DNA of 64,000 nucleotides. It comes from Falsiroseomonas bella. Lineage in GTDB: Bacteria > Pseudomonadota > Alphaproteobacteria > Acetobacterales > Acetobacteraceae. Position 1 is the first letter of the stretch. Every line of letters starts with the position of its first letter. The position numbers and the translations under genes are program-made. This document shows, piece after piece, positions 39,415-48,315 of the stretch. Location: assembly GCF_003173615.1 (NCBI RefSeq), contig NZ_QGNA01000001.1:992001-1056000 (forward strand), written 5' to 3'. The notes beneath the pieces were generated by a model that worked only from the letters and a program-made list of their open reading frames with translations, did no database searches and was not told where the DNA came from.

Positions 39415-39957
39415 ATGCGCCAGACCCGCCGCACGGCGCTGAGCCGATCGGATCTCGCGCTCTGGCACGCCTTCACGGCGGACATCGTGCCGCTGTTCGG
39501 CCATTCGCGGCCGGAGGCGCCGCAAGGCGATCCGGCGCCCGAGGCCATCGCGCCGGCGCCGGTGCCGAAGGCGGCGCCGGTCGCGCCACAGCGCGCCGTG
39601 GCGCCCGAACTCCGCATCGGCGAGCAGCCGGGCGGGCTCGACCACAAGCGCTGGCGCAAGCTGCGCCGCGGCGACGCGCCGAGCGAACGGACGCTCGACC
39701 TGCATGGCCGGCGCGTGAACGACGCGCATGCGGCGCTGCGCGCCTTCCTGCACGACGCCTCCCTGGACGGGGTGCGCACCGTGACGGTCATCACCGGCAA
39801 GGGGCCGCAGCCCGATGGCGGCATCCTCAAACGCGAGCTGCCGCATTGGCTGAACGCCGCGGATCTGCGCCCTCTGGTCCTCGGCGCGGCGCATCCGCAT
39901 CCGACCAACACCGGCGCGGTGAATATTCTGCTGCGTCGGCGGCATCGGGCGCGATGA
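39415..39957 (+). CDS. Smr-domain protein
   Basis: 180 residues. An alanine/proline-rich linker (about residues 35-65) follows a short N-terminal conserved helix. The C-terminal Smr domain has TLDLHGRRVNDAHAALRAFL (near 93) and the VTVITGKGP loop, then HPTNTGAVNILLRR. Smr domains are DNA/RNA nicking or binding modules related to MutS2; the single-domain proteins' role is unknown. Closely linked downstream of lutC. Confidence 0.85.
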   Translation: MRQTRRTALSRSDLALWHAFTADIVPLFGHSRPEAPQGDPAPEAIAPAPVPKAAPVAPQRAVAPELRIGEQPGGLDHKRWRKLRRGDAPSERTLDLHGRRVNDAHAALRAFLHDASLDGVRTVTVITGKGPQPDGGILKRELPHWLNAADLRPLVLGAAHPHPTNTGAVNILLRRRHRAR

Positions 39958-39973
39958 CGCCGGTCCGGTCGCA

Positions 39974-40012
39974 CCCCCACCCCGGCCCTCCCCCGCACTG
40001 CGGGGGAGGGAG
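39974..40012. repeat. GC-rich dispersed hairpin repeat, copy 2
   Basis: Nearly identical to the element at 15486-15524: a C-run plus the CCCTCCCCCGCA/TGCGGGGGAGGG hairpin. It lies in the 67-bp gap between the Smr gene and the XRE gene. Its right arm (GGGAGGGAG) is about 12 bases before the XRE start codon and may double as the ribosome-binding region or mask it. Confidence 0.83.
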
Positions 40013-40024
40013 TGGCGGCGCGAC

Positions 40025-40420
40025 ATGACACCGTTCGGTGCGCGATTGCGCCATCTGCGGCGCAGCCGCGGCGTGACGCTCAAGCAGCTGGCGCAGCACC
40101 TGCAGGTGTCCTCCGCCTATCTCTCGGCGCTGGAGCACGGGCATCGCGGACGGCCGTCGCCCGGCCTGGTGCACCAGGTGAACGAGTTCTTCGGGCTGAT
40201 CTGGGACGAGGCGGAGGAGCTGGCGGAGCTCGCGCGCATCTCGCATCCGAAGGTCAGCGTGGACACCGCCGGCCTCTCGCCGGAGGCGACGGCGCTGGCC
40301 AACCGGCTGGCGGAAGCCATCCGCAAGCTGAGCCCGCAGACCGTCGCCGCGATGCATGCCCTGCTCGACCGCGAGGCACCGCCGGAGAAGCCGCGGCTGC
40401 GGCGGGCGGCGGGGCGTTAG
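40025..40420 (+). CDS. XRE-family transcriptional regulator
   Basis: 131 residues. N-terminal Cro/C1-type HTH (about residues 5-60): FGARLRHLRRSRGVTLKQLAQHL followed by SAYLSALEHGHRGRPSPGLVHQV. The C-terminal half (65-131) is a helix-rich putative dimerisation or ligand domain with a basic tail. The start is next to a GC hairpin repeat. Target genes are not evident. Confidence 0.85.
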   Translation: MTPFGARLRHLRRSRGVTLKQLAQHLQVSSAYLSALEHGHRGRPSPGLVHQVNEFFGLIWDEAEELAELARISHPKVSVDTAGLSPEATALANRLAEAIRKLSPQTVAAMHALLDREAPPEKPRLRRAAGR

Positions 40421-40490
40421 CAGCGTGTGCTTGCCTTGCGCCGCGCGGCGCGCGAGCTTGTGATCGGTCCGTCGCGCAGGAGAGGCAGCC

Positions 40491-40802
40491 ATGAGGACAC
40501 CGACCGCCCGCCGGGCGCTGCTGGCGGCCATCGCGCCGATCCCGCTGATCGTCGCCTGCGGCACGCAGGACCCTGCGCCGCGCAACACCGCCCTGCGGCC
40601 GCCCGCGCCCGATCTATCCGCCTCGGAGCCCGCGCCGATGCCGTCCGAAGCCGCGAACGACTTCGTGGCGGCGCGGCGCGCCGGCCTCGCGCCGGCGGCG
40701 TCGGGGCCCGAAGCCATGCCCGGCTTCGGCGCCAGCCAGCGGATCGGCACCGACATGACGACCGCGCCCGTGCCGACGGACCCGATCCGCCGCCCGCAGT
40801 GA
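40491..40802 (+). CDS. Small predicted lipoprotein, disordered
   Basis: 103 residues. Lipobox LIVAC (Cys about 23) after a twin-arginine-like start (TARRALLAAIAPIP), then a Pro/Ala-rich disordered body ending PTDPIRRPQ. A good AGGAGAGG ribosome site supports translation. No recognisable domain. Confidence 0.6.
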   Translation: MRTPTARRALLAAIAPIPLIVACGTQDPAPRNTALRPPAPDLSASEPAPMPSEAANDFVAARRAGLAPAASGPEAMPGFGASQRIGTDMTTAPVPTDPIRRPQ

Positions 40803-40905
40803 CCGGCGCCGGCCCTGCCGCAGCATTGCGGGGGCCGCACGATTTCACGGCTCCGTCGCCAAGCCTTCATTGCGCCGCAGCGGAAGCTGGCGTTAATCCC
40901 CGCCC

Positions 40906-41847
40906 ATGGAAGCCGCCGCCCGCCTGACAACGCCGGAAGCGCTTCGGCCACCGCGCCTGAGGCGCCGGCGGATCATCCGCTTCTCCGAATCCGACCCGGA
41001 CTCCGTCTGGGGCGACGTGCTCGGCTTCCGCCCTCTCGGCGGGCGGGTGCGCGCGGTCAGGCGGATGGTGAGCATCGTGCTCTGGACGCTGCTGGCGGCG
41101 CCGATCCAGGCCGTGCTGCTGGCGCTGCCCGGACAGGCCGACCGCCGCTTCGCGCGCTTCTACTTCCGCACCCTGGCCTGGCTGATGGGGCTCCGCATCC
41201 AGGTGGTGGGCGAGCAGGCGGCGGGCGGGTCCGTCCTGTTCGTCTCCAACCACTCCTCCTGGCTGGATGTCGTGGCGCTCGGCGCATCGCTGGATGCGAG
41301 CTTCGTCGCGAAGCGGGAGGTCGGTGAGTGGCCGGTGGTGCGCACCGTCGCCCGGCTCGGCCGCACCGTCTTCGTCAGCCGCACCCGCACCGGCACCAAG
41401 GGCGAGGCCGGGCTGATCCGCGAAAGGCTGTCCGGCGGCGACAACATCATCCTCTTCCCCGAGGGGACCACCAGCGATGGTGGGCGGGTGCTGCCCTTCC
41501 GCAGTGCCTTCCTCTCGGTGGCGGACAGCGCGCGCACCGTGCAGCCGGTCTCCGTGGTCTATGACCGTCTGGGCGGGCTGCCGGCCTGCCGGCGCGACCG
41601 GCCGCTGTTCGCCTGGTATGGCGACATGGACCTCGGCTCGCATTTCTGGCGGCTGGCGCGGCGGGCCAAGAGCCGGGCGACGGTGGTGCTGCATACCCCG
41701 CTCGATCCGAAGGACTGGCCGGACCGCAAGGCGCTGACCGCCGCCTGCGCCGAGGTCGTGGCGGAAAGCTGCGCGACGATGCGGCAGAACCGCCCGGTTG
41801 CGCCGCTGACGGCCGCCCCGGCGACGATTCGTAAGGTTAACGCTTGA
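40906..41847 (+). CDS. 1-acyl-glycerol-3-phosphate acyltransferase (PlsC-like)
   Basis: 313 residues. The catalytic NHSSWLD (H-x4-D, near residue 114) and FPEGTTSDG (near 183) are the two hallmarks of PlsC acyltransferases, which make phosphatidic acid. An N-terminal extension of ~45 residues precedes a hydrophobic segment (about 55-70) that anchors it. Several alphaproteobacterial paralogues act on ornithine lipids or lysophospholipids, so the acceptor is not certain. Confidence 0.87.
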   Translation: MEAAARLTTPEALRPPRLRRRRIIRFSESDPDSVWGDVLGFRPLGGRVRAVRRMVSIVLWTLLAAPIQAVLLALPGQADRRFARFYFRTLAWLMGLRIQVVGEQAAGGSVLFVSNHSSWLDVVALGASLDASFVAKREVGEWPVVRTVARLGRTVFVSRTRTGTKGEAGLIRERLSGGDNIILFPEGTTSDGGRVLPFRSAFLSVADSARTVQPVSVVYDRLGGLPACRRDRPLFAWYGDMDLGSHFWRLARRAKSRATVVLHTPLDPKDWPDRKALTAACAEVVAESCATMRQNRPVAPLTAAPATIRKVNA

Positions 41848-41883
41848 CCCGACGCGGGCCGGCCGAGCAGGCTCGTTGCGTGG

Positions 41884-41946
41884 TCATTCGAACCAGGCCG
41901 GCGCGGCCTTGCTCCAGCGCTTGACCGGGGCGACGCCGCTGCGCAT
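41884..41946 (-). CDS. Possible 20-residue small ORF upstream of miaB
   Basis: ATG on the minus strand with a purine-rich GGGGAAGGCGGGG just upstream, encoding a 20-residue peptide that ends with a tryptophan, KAAPAWFE type tail. It lies in the 150-bp gap between plsC and miaB, antisense to both. Its support is the strong ribosome site and compact frame. It has no recognised family, so it may be noise or a regulatory peptide. Confidence 0.3.
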   Translation of the reverse strand: MRSGVAPVKRWSKAAPAWFE

Positions 41947-42000
41947 GTCCCCGCCTTCCCCCTGCCGGATCGCCGGCGGGGCGGCGGAGTTTTCCTTCCG

Positions 42001-43404
42001 ATGACGAGCCCGGCCCGCGCCCCCCAGAAGCGCCTGTTCGTGAAGACCTGGGGCTGCCAGATGAATGTCTATGACAGCGCCCGCATGGCGGATGTGCTGG
42101 CCCCCCTCGGCTATGCCCCGGTGGAGACGCCGGAGGACGCCGACATGGTGATCCTCAACACCTGCCACATCCGCGAGAAGGCATCCGAGAAGCTGTTCTC
42201 CGAACTCGGCCGCCTGCGTGCCCAGAAGGAGGCGACGGGCGGGCGCATGGTGCTGGCGGTCGCGGGCTGCGTCGCCCAGGCCGAGGGCGCCGAGATCACC
42301 GCCCGCGCGCCCTTCGTGGACATCGTGCTCGGCCCGCAGAGCTACCACCGCCTGCCGGAGATGGTCGCGCGCGCCAGCCGCGCCGCCGGCGCGGTGATCG
42401 AGACCGAATTCCCCACGGAGGAGAAATTCGACCACCTGCCGGAGGTCTCGGCGCCGCAGGGCCCCATCGCCTTCCTCACCATCCAGGAAGGCTGCGATAA
42501 ATTCTGTTCCTTCTGCGTGGTGCCATACACCCGTGGGGCCGAATACTCGCGGCCGGCCGCGGCCGTGATCGCGGAGGCGAAGCGCCTGGTCGCGCAGGGG
42601 GCGCGGGAGATCGCGCTGCTCGGGCAGAACGTGAACGCCTATCACGGGGAAGGGCCGGACGGCGTCACCTGGAGCCTCGGCCGGCTGCTGCGCGAACTGG
42701 CCGGGATCGAGGGCCTCGGCCGGCTGCGCTACACCACCAGCCACCCCCGCGACATGGATGACGACCTGATCGCCGCGCATGGCGAGATTCCGGCGCTGAT
42801 GCCCTTCCTGCACCTGCCGGTGCAGTCCGGCTCCGACCGCGTGCTCAAGATGATGAACCGCGGGCATGCCGCCGCGGATTTCCTGCGCATCGTCGACAGG
42901 CTGCGCGCGGCGCGGCCGGACATCGCGCTGTCCTCCGACTTCATCGCCGGCCACCCCGGCGAGACGGAGGAGGACCACCAGGCGACGCTGCGCCTGATCG
43001 AGCAGGTCGGCTTCGCCCAGGCCTTCTCCTTCAAGTATTCGTCGCGGCCTGGAACGCCGGCCTCCGCCGCCCCACTTCACGTGCCGGAAGCCGAGAAGGA
43101 CCGACGACTGCAGGAGATCCAGGCGCTGCTGCGGGACCAGCAGGTTGCATTCAACCGCTCCCGCCTCGGCATGCGCATCGCGGTGCTCTTCACCGGCCCG
43201 GGGCGGCATCCCGGGCAGGTGGCAGGCCGTTCGCCCTGGCTCCAGCCGGTGCATGCCGAAGGCGGCGCCGAGCTGGCCGGCCGCATCCTGCCCTGCGAGG
43301 TCGTCGCGACCCACCCCAATTCCCTCGCCGCCCGCATCCTCGAGCTTCCCTTTGGCGAGGCGCGTTCCGGAGATCCCCCGAACCAGGAGAAAGCCGCCGC
43401 TTGA
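42001..43404 (+). CDS. miaB: tRNA-2-methylthio-N6-isopentenyladenosine synthase MiaB
   Basis: 467 residues, radical-SAM methylthiotransferase acting on A37 of tRNA. N-terminal UPF0004 domain with cysteines in [10 protein letters not shown] (C19), NTCHIREKA and GCVAQAEG. The radical-SAM CxxxCxxC is CDKFCSFC, near 163-170. The C-terminal TRAM domain ends the protein. The stop overlaps the phoH start by 4 bp, leading a miaB-phoH-ybeY-corC operon. Confidence 0.97.
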   Translation: MTSPARAPQKRLFVKTWGCQMNVYDSARMADVLAPLGYAPVETPEDADMVILNTCHIREKASEKLFSELGRLRAQKEATGGRMVLAVAGCVAQAEGAEITARAPFVDIVLGPQSYHRLPEMVARASRAAGAVIETEFPTEEKFDHLPEVSAPQGPIAFLTIQEGCDKFCSFCVVPYTRGAEYSRPAAAVIAEAKRLVAQGAREIALLGQNVNAYHGEGPDGVTWSLGRLLRELAGIEGLGRLRYTTSHPRDMDDDLIAAHGEIPALMPFLHLPVQSGSDRVLKMMNRGHAAADFLRIVDRLRAARPDIALSSDFIAGHPGETEEDHQATLRLIEQVGFAQAFSFKYSSRPGTPASAAPLHVPEAEKDRRLQEIQALLRDQQVAFNRSRLGMRIAVLFTGPGRHPGQVAGRSPWLQPVHAEGGAELAGRILPCEVVATHPNSLAARILELPFGEARSGDPPNQEKAAA

Positions 43405-44489
43405 GCACCACCGCCATCGCGTTCCGCCCCGGCGAGGCCCGCGCCCAGCGCGGTGCTGCCGAACTCCCCGCCAGCCGGTCCGTCACGCTCGAATTCGACG
43501 ACAACCAGCTGCTGCCGCTGCTGTATGGGGAGCATGACCGCAACCTGGCCCGCATCGAGATGCGGCTGGGGGTTCGATTGGCCAGCAGGGGCAACCGGCT
43601 GACCATCACCGGGGCGCCGGAACGGACCGAGGTGGCGGAAGCGGCGCTGGCCGATCTCTGGCGACGATTGCAGAAGGGCGAACAGGTGGGCACCGCCGAG
43701 GTCGAGGCCGCGATGCGCATGGCGGAAGGCGTGCAGGAAGCCGATCCGCGCCTGCCCTTGCAGGACATCCCGGCGATCCGCACCCGCAAGGGCGCGATCG
43801 CACCGCGCAGCCCGGCCCAGGCCGCCTATATGGAGATGCTGGCCCGCGCCGAGATGGTATTCGGCATCGGCCCGGCGGGCACCGGCAAGACCTACCTGGC
43901 CGTGGCGCAGGGCGTTGCGCTGCTGCAGGCCGGGCGGGTGGACCGCATCGTGCTGTCGCGCCCCGCGGTCGAGGCGGGCGAGAAGCTCGGCTACCTGCCG
44001 GGCGACATGAAGGAGAAGGTGGATCCCTATCTCCGCCCGCTCTACGACGCGCTGCACGACATGATGCCGCCCGAGCAGGTGAAGCGCCGGATGGAAGCGG
44101 GCGAGATCGAGGTGGCGCCGCTGGCCTTCATGCGCGGCCGCACCCTCGCCCATTGCTACGCCATCCTGGACGAGGCGCAGAACACCACCCCGGCCCAGAT
44201 GAAGATGTTCCTCACCCGCATGGGGGAGGGCAGCCGGATGGTCGTCACCGGCGACCCCACGCAGGTGGACCTGCCGCCCGGCCAGGCCTCCGGCCTGCAC
44301 GAGGCGCTGCGCATCCTGGACGGGGTGGACGGGATCGCGGTGGCGAGATTTGCAGAGCGGGATGTGGTAAGGCATCCCTTGGTGGCCCGCATTGTCGCGG
44401 CCTATGGCCGCGCCGACGCGGCCGCTTCCCGATCCCGGGAGGCGGCGCGGGGGCGCGCAGGTCTGGAGAAGGATGGAACCGGGAAGTAG
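43401..44489 (+). CDS. ybeZ: PhoH-like ATPase (YbeZ)
   Basis: 362 residues. Walker [12 protein letters not shown] near residue 156 and Walker [11 protein letters not shown] near 250 of the PhoH ATPase fold; an N-terminal KH-like region with [24 protein letters not shown]. YbeZ partners with the rRNA endonuclease YbeY, whose gene follows and overlaps by 17 bp. The C-terminus ends in a low-complexity basic/Ala-rich tail. Confidence 0.95.
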   Translation: MSTTAIAFRPGEARAQRGAAELPASRSVTLEFDDNQLLPLLYGEHDRNLARIEMRLGVRLASRGNRLTITGAPERTEVAEAALADLWRRLQKGEQVGTAEVEAAMRMAEGVQEADPRLPLQDIPAIRTRKGAIAPRSPAQAAYMEMLARAEMVFGIGPAGTGKTYLAVAQGVALLQAGRVDRIVLSRPAVEAGEKLGYLPGDMKEKVDPYLRPLYDALHDMMPPEQVKRRMEAGEIEVAPLAFMRGRTLAHCYAILDEAQNTTPAQMKMFLTRMGEGSRMVVTGDPTQVDLPPGQASGLHEALRILDGVDGIAVARFAERDVVRHPLVARIVAAYGRADAAASRSREAARGRAGLEKDGTGK

Positions 44490-45003
44490 ACGGCCCGGCC
44501 GGGTTTCGGCCGGGATCCGAGCGGGGGGCGGGGAGATCACCGTCCTCCTGGCGTCACCAGGATGGCGAGCGGCCGTGAAGCGGCCCGAACTCCTGGCGCG
44601 CCGCGCCGCGGCAGCCGCCCTGCGCGAAGCGGGCGCGCGCGGCGCCGTCACCGTGATGCTCGCCGACGACGCGGCGGTGAAGCGGCTGAACGGCCGCCAT
44701 CGCGCCAAGGCGAAGCCCACCAACGTGCTGTCCTTCCCCGCAGGCGCGCCCGGCTATCTGGGCGACGTCGCGCTGGCGCTGGGCGTGGTGCGGCGGGAGG
44801 CGCGGCAGGCCGGGCGGAAGCCCGCCGACCATTTCGCGCATCTCGTCGCGCATGGCGCGCTGCACCTGGCGGGGCACGACCACCTGGACGCCGGCGAGGC
44901 GCGCCGCATGGAGCGCGCGGAGGCCCGCGTGATGCGTCGCCTTGGCCGGCCGAACCCCTGGAAGGACGGCGCGGCGCCGCTGCGCGGGCGGGCCGTGGCA
45001 TGA
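44473..45003 (+). CDS. ybeY: Endoribonuclease YbeY
   Basis: 176 residues from an ATG inside the 3' end of phoH with a GGAGAAGG site. YbeY processes the 3' end of 16S rRNA and other RNAs. The zinc motif HLVAHGALHLAGHDH (H-x3-H-x5-H type, near residue 125) and TNVLSFPAG are complete. The corC start overlaps its stop. Confidence 0.95.
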   Translation: MEPGSRRPGRVSAGIRAGGGEITVLLASPGWRAAVKRPELLARRAAAAALREAGARGAVTVMLADDAAVKRLNGRHRAKAKPTNVLSFPAGAPGYLGDVALALGVVRREARQAGRKPADHFAHLVAHGALHLAGHDHLDAGEARRMERAEARVMRRLGRPNPWKDGAAPLRGRAVA

Positions 45004-45944
45004 GCGCGCATGGCGGCGGCAGCGGCGCGAATGGCCAGTCCGAGCGCGACCGGCGCAACGGCTTCTTCTGGCGGCTGCAGGGCATGCTGCGCAAGCGGGA
45101 GGCGGAGAGCGTGCGCGACCGCTTCGAGGAACTGCTGGAGGAGCCGCAGCGGCGCGACGACGAGAAGCGCCGCGACGCGGAGGAGACGGGCCTCGACCCG
45201 CATGAGCGCATCCTGCTCGGCAACGTGCTGCGACTGCGCGACAAGACCGCCTATGACGTGATGGTGCCGCGCGCCGACATCCTGGCGATGCCGGAGGACC
45301 TCACGCTCGACCAGGCGATCCGGCTGATCCAGAAGGAGGGCCACAGCCGCTTCCCGGTCTATCGCGGCAACCTCGACGAGATCGTGGGCATGGTCCACAT
45401 CAAGGACGTGTTCGCGGCCGTGGGGCGTGATGCCTCCACCTTCTCGCTGAAGAACATCCTGCGCCGGCCGCTGCTGGTGGTGCCGCAGATCCCGGTGCTG
45501 GACCTGCTGCTGCAGATGCGCGCGCAGCGCATCCACATGGCGCTGGTGGTGGACGAATACGGCGGCATCGACGGCCTGGTCACCATCGAGGACCTGGTGG
45601 AGACCATCGTCGGCGACATCAGCGACGAGCATGACGAGGTGGCGACGCCGACCATCGTAGAGCGCCCCGACGGCACGCTGGAACTGGATGCCCGCACCAC
45701 GATCGAGGCCTTCGAGCAGCGCCTCGGCCCGATCCTGACGGAGGAGGAGCGCGCCGCCGACATCGACACGGTGGGCGGCCTGGTCTTCACCGTCGCCGGC
45801 CGCGTGCCGGCCCGCGGCGAGCTGATCAGCCACGAATCCGGCCTGGAGTTCCGCGTGCTGGAAGCGGATGCGCGACGCATCCGCCGGCTGCGCGTGCGCC
45901 GTCCGGGCGTGCTGGGCGAAGCGCCGCGGCAGGCGGCCGAGTAG
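45000..45944 (+). CDS. corC: CBS-domain transporter-associated protein (CorC/YbeX)
   Basis: 314 residues. Two CBS domains (about 75-200: VMVPRADILAMPED, LIQKEGHSRFPVYRGNLDEIVGMVHIKD, ALVVDEYGGIDGLVTIEDLVE) followed by the CorC_HlyC/TlyC domain of transporter-associated proteins. Involved in magnesium/cobalt handling or ribosome maturation in the phoH-ybeY cluster. In many relatives lnt follows directly; here it does not, and lies at 51.8 kb on the other strand. Confidence 0.9.
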   Translation: MSAHGGGSGANGQSERDRRNGFFWRLQGMLRKREAESVRDRFEELLEEPQRRDDEKRRDAEETGLDPHERILLGNVLRLRDKTAYDVMVPRADILAMPEDLTLDQAIRLIQKEGHSRFPVYRGNLDEIVGMVHIKDVFAAVGRDASTFSLKNILRRPLLVVPQIPVLDLLLQMRAQRIHMALVVDEYGGIDGLVTIEDLVETIVGDISDEHDEVATPTIVERPDGTLELDARTTIEAFEQRLGPILTEEERAADIDTVGGLVFTVAGRVPARGELISHESGLEFRVLEADARRIRRLRVRRPGVLGEAPRQAAE

Positions 45945-45966
45945 GGCCGCCCGGCGCGGCCCAGTC

Positions 45967-46554
45967 TCAGCGCTCGAGCAGGACCTCCACACGGCGGTTC
46001 TGCTGGCGGCCGGCCGGATTGTCGGCGCCCGCGGGCGTCGTGTTCGGCGCGACCGGGTCGCTCTCGCCGCGGCCGACCGCCTGGACCGGCGGCAGGCCTT
46101 CGGCATGCGCGGTCAGCCAGCCCATCACGCTGCGCGCGCGCCGTTCCGACAGCTGCTGGTTGTAGGCGTCGCTGCCGATCGCATCCGTATGGCCGACGAT
46201 GCGCACGGCGCGCGGGCCGCGCTGGCGGATGATCTCGGCCACGCGGCGCAGCGCGGCTTCCGCCTGCGGGCGCAGCTCGGCCTTGTCGAAGTCGAACAGC
46301 ACGTCGTTGTTGACGGTCAGCCGCGTGGTGCGCGGCCCCTCCTCCACGACGACATTCGCGCCGGTGATGTCCACCGCGGCGCCGCGCGGGACGACTCCGG
46401 TCAAGGGCCGGCCGCCCTGCTCGACGGTGACGCCGCGCGGCTCGGGCGCCGGCGCCTGCATCTGCACGGTGCCCGTCGCGGCTTCCTGCGCTTCCGGCAT
46501 CGCCGCCGGCAGGATCACGGCGCAAGCGAGGATCGGCAGGTGAATTGCGCGCAT
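45967..46554 (-). CDS. OmpA-family outer-membrane protein
   Basis: 195 residues. A signal peptide (MRAIHLPILACAVILPAAMPEAQ), a ~70-residue linker, then an OmpA-like peptidoglycan-binding domain (LTVNNDVLFDFDKAELRPQAEAALRRVAEII, VRIVGHTDAIGSDAYNQQLSERRARSV, and a QQNRRVEVLLER end). No beta-barrel, so it may be a periplasmic tether. Divergent from a small lipoprotein gene. Confidence 0.9.
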   Translation of the reverse strand: MRAIHLPILACAVILPAAMPEAQEAATGTVQMQAPAPEPRGVTVEQGGRPLTGVVPRGAAVDITGANVVVEEGPRTTRLTVNNDVLFDFDKAELRPQAEAALRRVAEIIRQRGPRAVRIVGHTDAIGSDAYNQQLSERRARSVMGWLTAHAEGLPPVQAVGRGESDPVAPNTTPAGADNPAGRQQNRRVEVLLER

Positions 46555-46700
46555 CGAAGACCTCCCTGGTCGCGGTCCGCGGACTCAACGCGGCGCGCGG
46601 GTGGCGTCCGTTGTCCTCACGGATAAATCAGCGCGCGCATCGGGTCACGAAGCGGCCCCAGGCGGGTTTCACGGGACGTTGGCTTGCTCAGGAGGGCATC

Positions 46701-46886
46701 ATGCGACTTCCCATCATCCTTGCCGCCGCCGGCGCCGCCCTGGCGCTTTCCGCCTGCACCTATGTCGAGCGAGAGCGTCCGCCCGCGCCGCAGGCGACCG
46801 TGGTCGTGCCGCAGCCGCAGCCGCAGCCGACCGTGGTGACGCCGGTGCAGCCGGCGCCGACCGTGACGGTCCGCCCGTCCTACTGA
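46701..46886 (+). CDS. Very small lipoprotein
   Basis: 61 residues with lipobox LSAC (Cys about 19) and a short tail of Pro/Gln/Val repeats. A near-ideal AGGAGGGC ribosome site sits upstream of the ATG. A perfect hairpin follows. Unknown function; Pro/Gln-rich lipoproteins of this size can be structural. Confidence 0.65.
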   Translation: MRLPIILAAAGAALALSACTYVERERPPAPQATVVVPQPQPQPTVVTPVQPAPTVTVRPSY

Positions 46887-46895
46887 CGAACAACT

Positions 46896-46924
46896 CCGGT
46901 GCCGCGGCCGGGCCGCGGCACCGG
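46896..46924 (+). terminator. Perfect 14-bp hairpin after small lipoprotein gene
   Basis: Arms 46896-46909 and 46911-46924 form a 14-bp perfect inverted repeat (CCGGTGCCGCGGCC type) with a minimal loop that opens by pairing loss, following the small lipoprotein gene. It adjoins repeat copy G and lacks a T-run. Terminator-like by position only. Confidence 0.5.
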
Positions 46925-46929
46925 GCTTG

Positions 46930-46996
46930 AGCCGGCGTGCGTTGCGGCGGCCGCGCGGCCCGCGCAGGGTGCGCGGGCCGCCATCGGTCGTCTGAG
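46930..46996 (-). repeat. Multi-hairpin repeat, partial copy G
   Basis: Shares the GGCCCGCGC-GTGCGCGGGCCGCCATCGG block with copy B, plus a TCGTCTGAG remnant, but the GAAT and AAGT hairpins are missing. It abuts the glf stop codon, so glf carries repeat sequence at both ends. Confidence 0.65.
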
Positions 46997-46998
46997 AA

Positions 46999-48315
46999 TC
47001 AGTCGCCGGCCGCGACCCGTCCTGCGGCGCGGTTCTGGTTCGCGGCCTCGCGCGGCACCGTCTTCTGGATGCGCTCGAAGGTCGCCAGCGCCTGACCGAC
47101 CACCTGGTCCATGTTGTAGTAGCGGTAGGTGGCGAGCCGCCCGACGAACCAGGTGTCGGCCTCGGCATCGGCCAGCGCCTCGTACCGCTTGTAGAGCGCG
47201 GCGTTCTCGGGGCGCGGGATCGGGTAGTAGGGATCGCCTTCCGCGCTCGGGTATTCGTAGGTGACGCTCGTCTTCGGATGCGTCTGCCCCGTCATCCACT
47301 TGTACTCGGAGACCCGGGTGAAGGGCGTCGCCTCGTCCGGGTGGTTCACCGTGCCGGTCGGCAGCGCCCATTCGCGGTCCAGCGTCTCGTGCCGGAAGCG
47401 CAGGCTGCGATAGGGCAGCTTGCCGAAGCGGAAGCCGAAGTATTCGTCCACCGGGCCGGTCCAGACCAGGCGACGAAAGGCGAAGCGACGGCGCGCGTCC
47501 TCGAACGGCATGCCGGTGCAGACGGTGATCAGCGGATGATCCAGGATGCGCCGGAACATCGCGGTGTAGCCCTCGGCGGGCATCGCCTGGAAGCGGTCGG
47601 TGAAGTAGCGGTCGTCTCGGTTGGTGCGCGTCGGCACGCGCGCCGTCACGGACTTGTCCAGCTCGCTGGGGTCGAGCGCCCACTGCTTGCGCGTGTAGCC
47701 GCGGAAGAACAGCTCGTAGAGCTCGCGGCCGACCTTGCCGACGACCACGTCCTCGCTCGTGCGGACCTGGTCCACCTGCTCCGCCCGCGAGGCCAGCCAG
47801 GACTCCACGTCGTCTTCGGTGAGGCTCAGGCCGTAGAGGCGATTGATGGTGTCGAGGTTGATCGGCATCGGCACCTGCATCGTCTCGCCGGTCGCGGGGC
47901 TCTTCACCTCCGCCAGCACGCGGTGCTCGTAGGGGCGCCAGCCGGTGAAGCGCGACAGGTACGAAAAAATCTGCTCGCTGTTGGTGTGGAAGATGTGCGG
48001 GCCGTAGCGATGGATCAGCACGCCCGCGGCATCGAGGTGGTCATAGGCGTTGCCGCCGATATGGTCGCGCCGGTCCACCACCACCACGCGCTCGCCACGC
48101 TGCGACGCGATCCGTTCGGCAAGCACCGCACCGGCGAAGCCGGCGCCCACGATGAGCCAGTCATATCCGGCGCACGAAGGCTTCGCCTTCGTGCCCTCAG
48201 TCGCCGGCGCGCCTCCGGCGCTTGGCTGCGCCGCACTTGCGGCGGCCGCCATTCGGCGGCTCGGCCGGCCGAAGCCGGCCGCAGGTCGGACCTTGCTGCC
48301 CCAGCTGTCAGACAT
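46999..48315 (-). CDS. glf: UDP-galactopyranose mutase with in-frame repeat
   Basis: 438 residues. Glf ring-contracts UDP-galactopyranose to UDP-galactofuranose for surface glycans. After about 50 extra residues, YDWLIVGAGFAGAVLAERI is the FAD Rossmann motif; family blocks GPHIFHTN, FTGWRPYEHRV and GYTRKQWALDP are all present. The extension (residues 9-48) is translation of a multi-hairpin repeat in the reading frame, not family sequence. Start MSDSW overlaps the glycosyltransferase stop by 8 bp, so the two form an operon. Confidence 0.9.
   Translation of the reverse strand: MSDSWGSKVRPAAGFGRPSRRMAAAASAAQPSAGGAPATEGTKAKPSCAGYDWLIVGAGFAGAVLAERIASQRGERVVVVDRRDHIGGNAYDHLDAAGVLIHRYGPHIFHTNSEQIFSYLSRFTGWRPYEHRVLAEVKSPATGETMQVPMPINLDTINRLYGLSLTEDDVESWLASRAEQVDQVRTSEDVVVGKVGRELYELFFRGYTRKQWALDPSELDKSVTARVPTRTNRDDRYFTDRFQAMPAEGYTAMFRRILDHPLITVCTGMPFEDARRRFAFRRLVWTGPVDEYFGFRFGKLPYRSLRFRHETLDREWALPTGTVNHPDEATPFTRVSEYKWMTGQTHPKTSVTYEYPSAEGDPYYPIPRPENAALYKRYEALADAEADTWFVGRLATYRYYNMDQVVGQALATFERIQKTVPREAANQNRAAGRVAAGD
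48172..48289 (-). repeat. Multi-hairpin repeat, copy D, inside glf
   Basis: 118 bp in the coding sequence near the glf start. On the glf strand it reads GCCGGCTTCGGCCGGC, then GCCGCC-GAAT-GGCGGC (48245-48260), CGCCGC-AAGT-GCGGCG (48229-48244), GCCAAGCGCCGG, the ACTGAGGGC box and a GCACGAAGGC-GAAGCCTTCGTGC hairpin. The frame stays open across the whole element. The match to intergenic copies A, B, C and F identifies it as an insertion. Confidence 0.87.

Noticed and set aside
48172-48289. Sequencing or assembly artefact at the glf repeat
   Set aside because: The frame remains open, the hairpins match intergenic copies with compensatory differences rather than identity, so it looks like a real diverged insertion.
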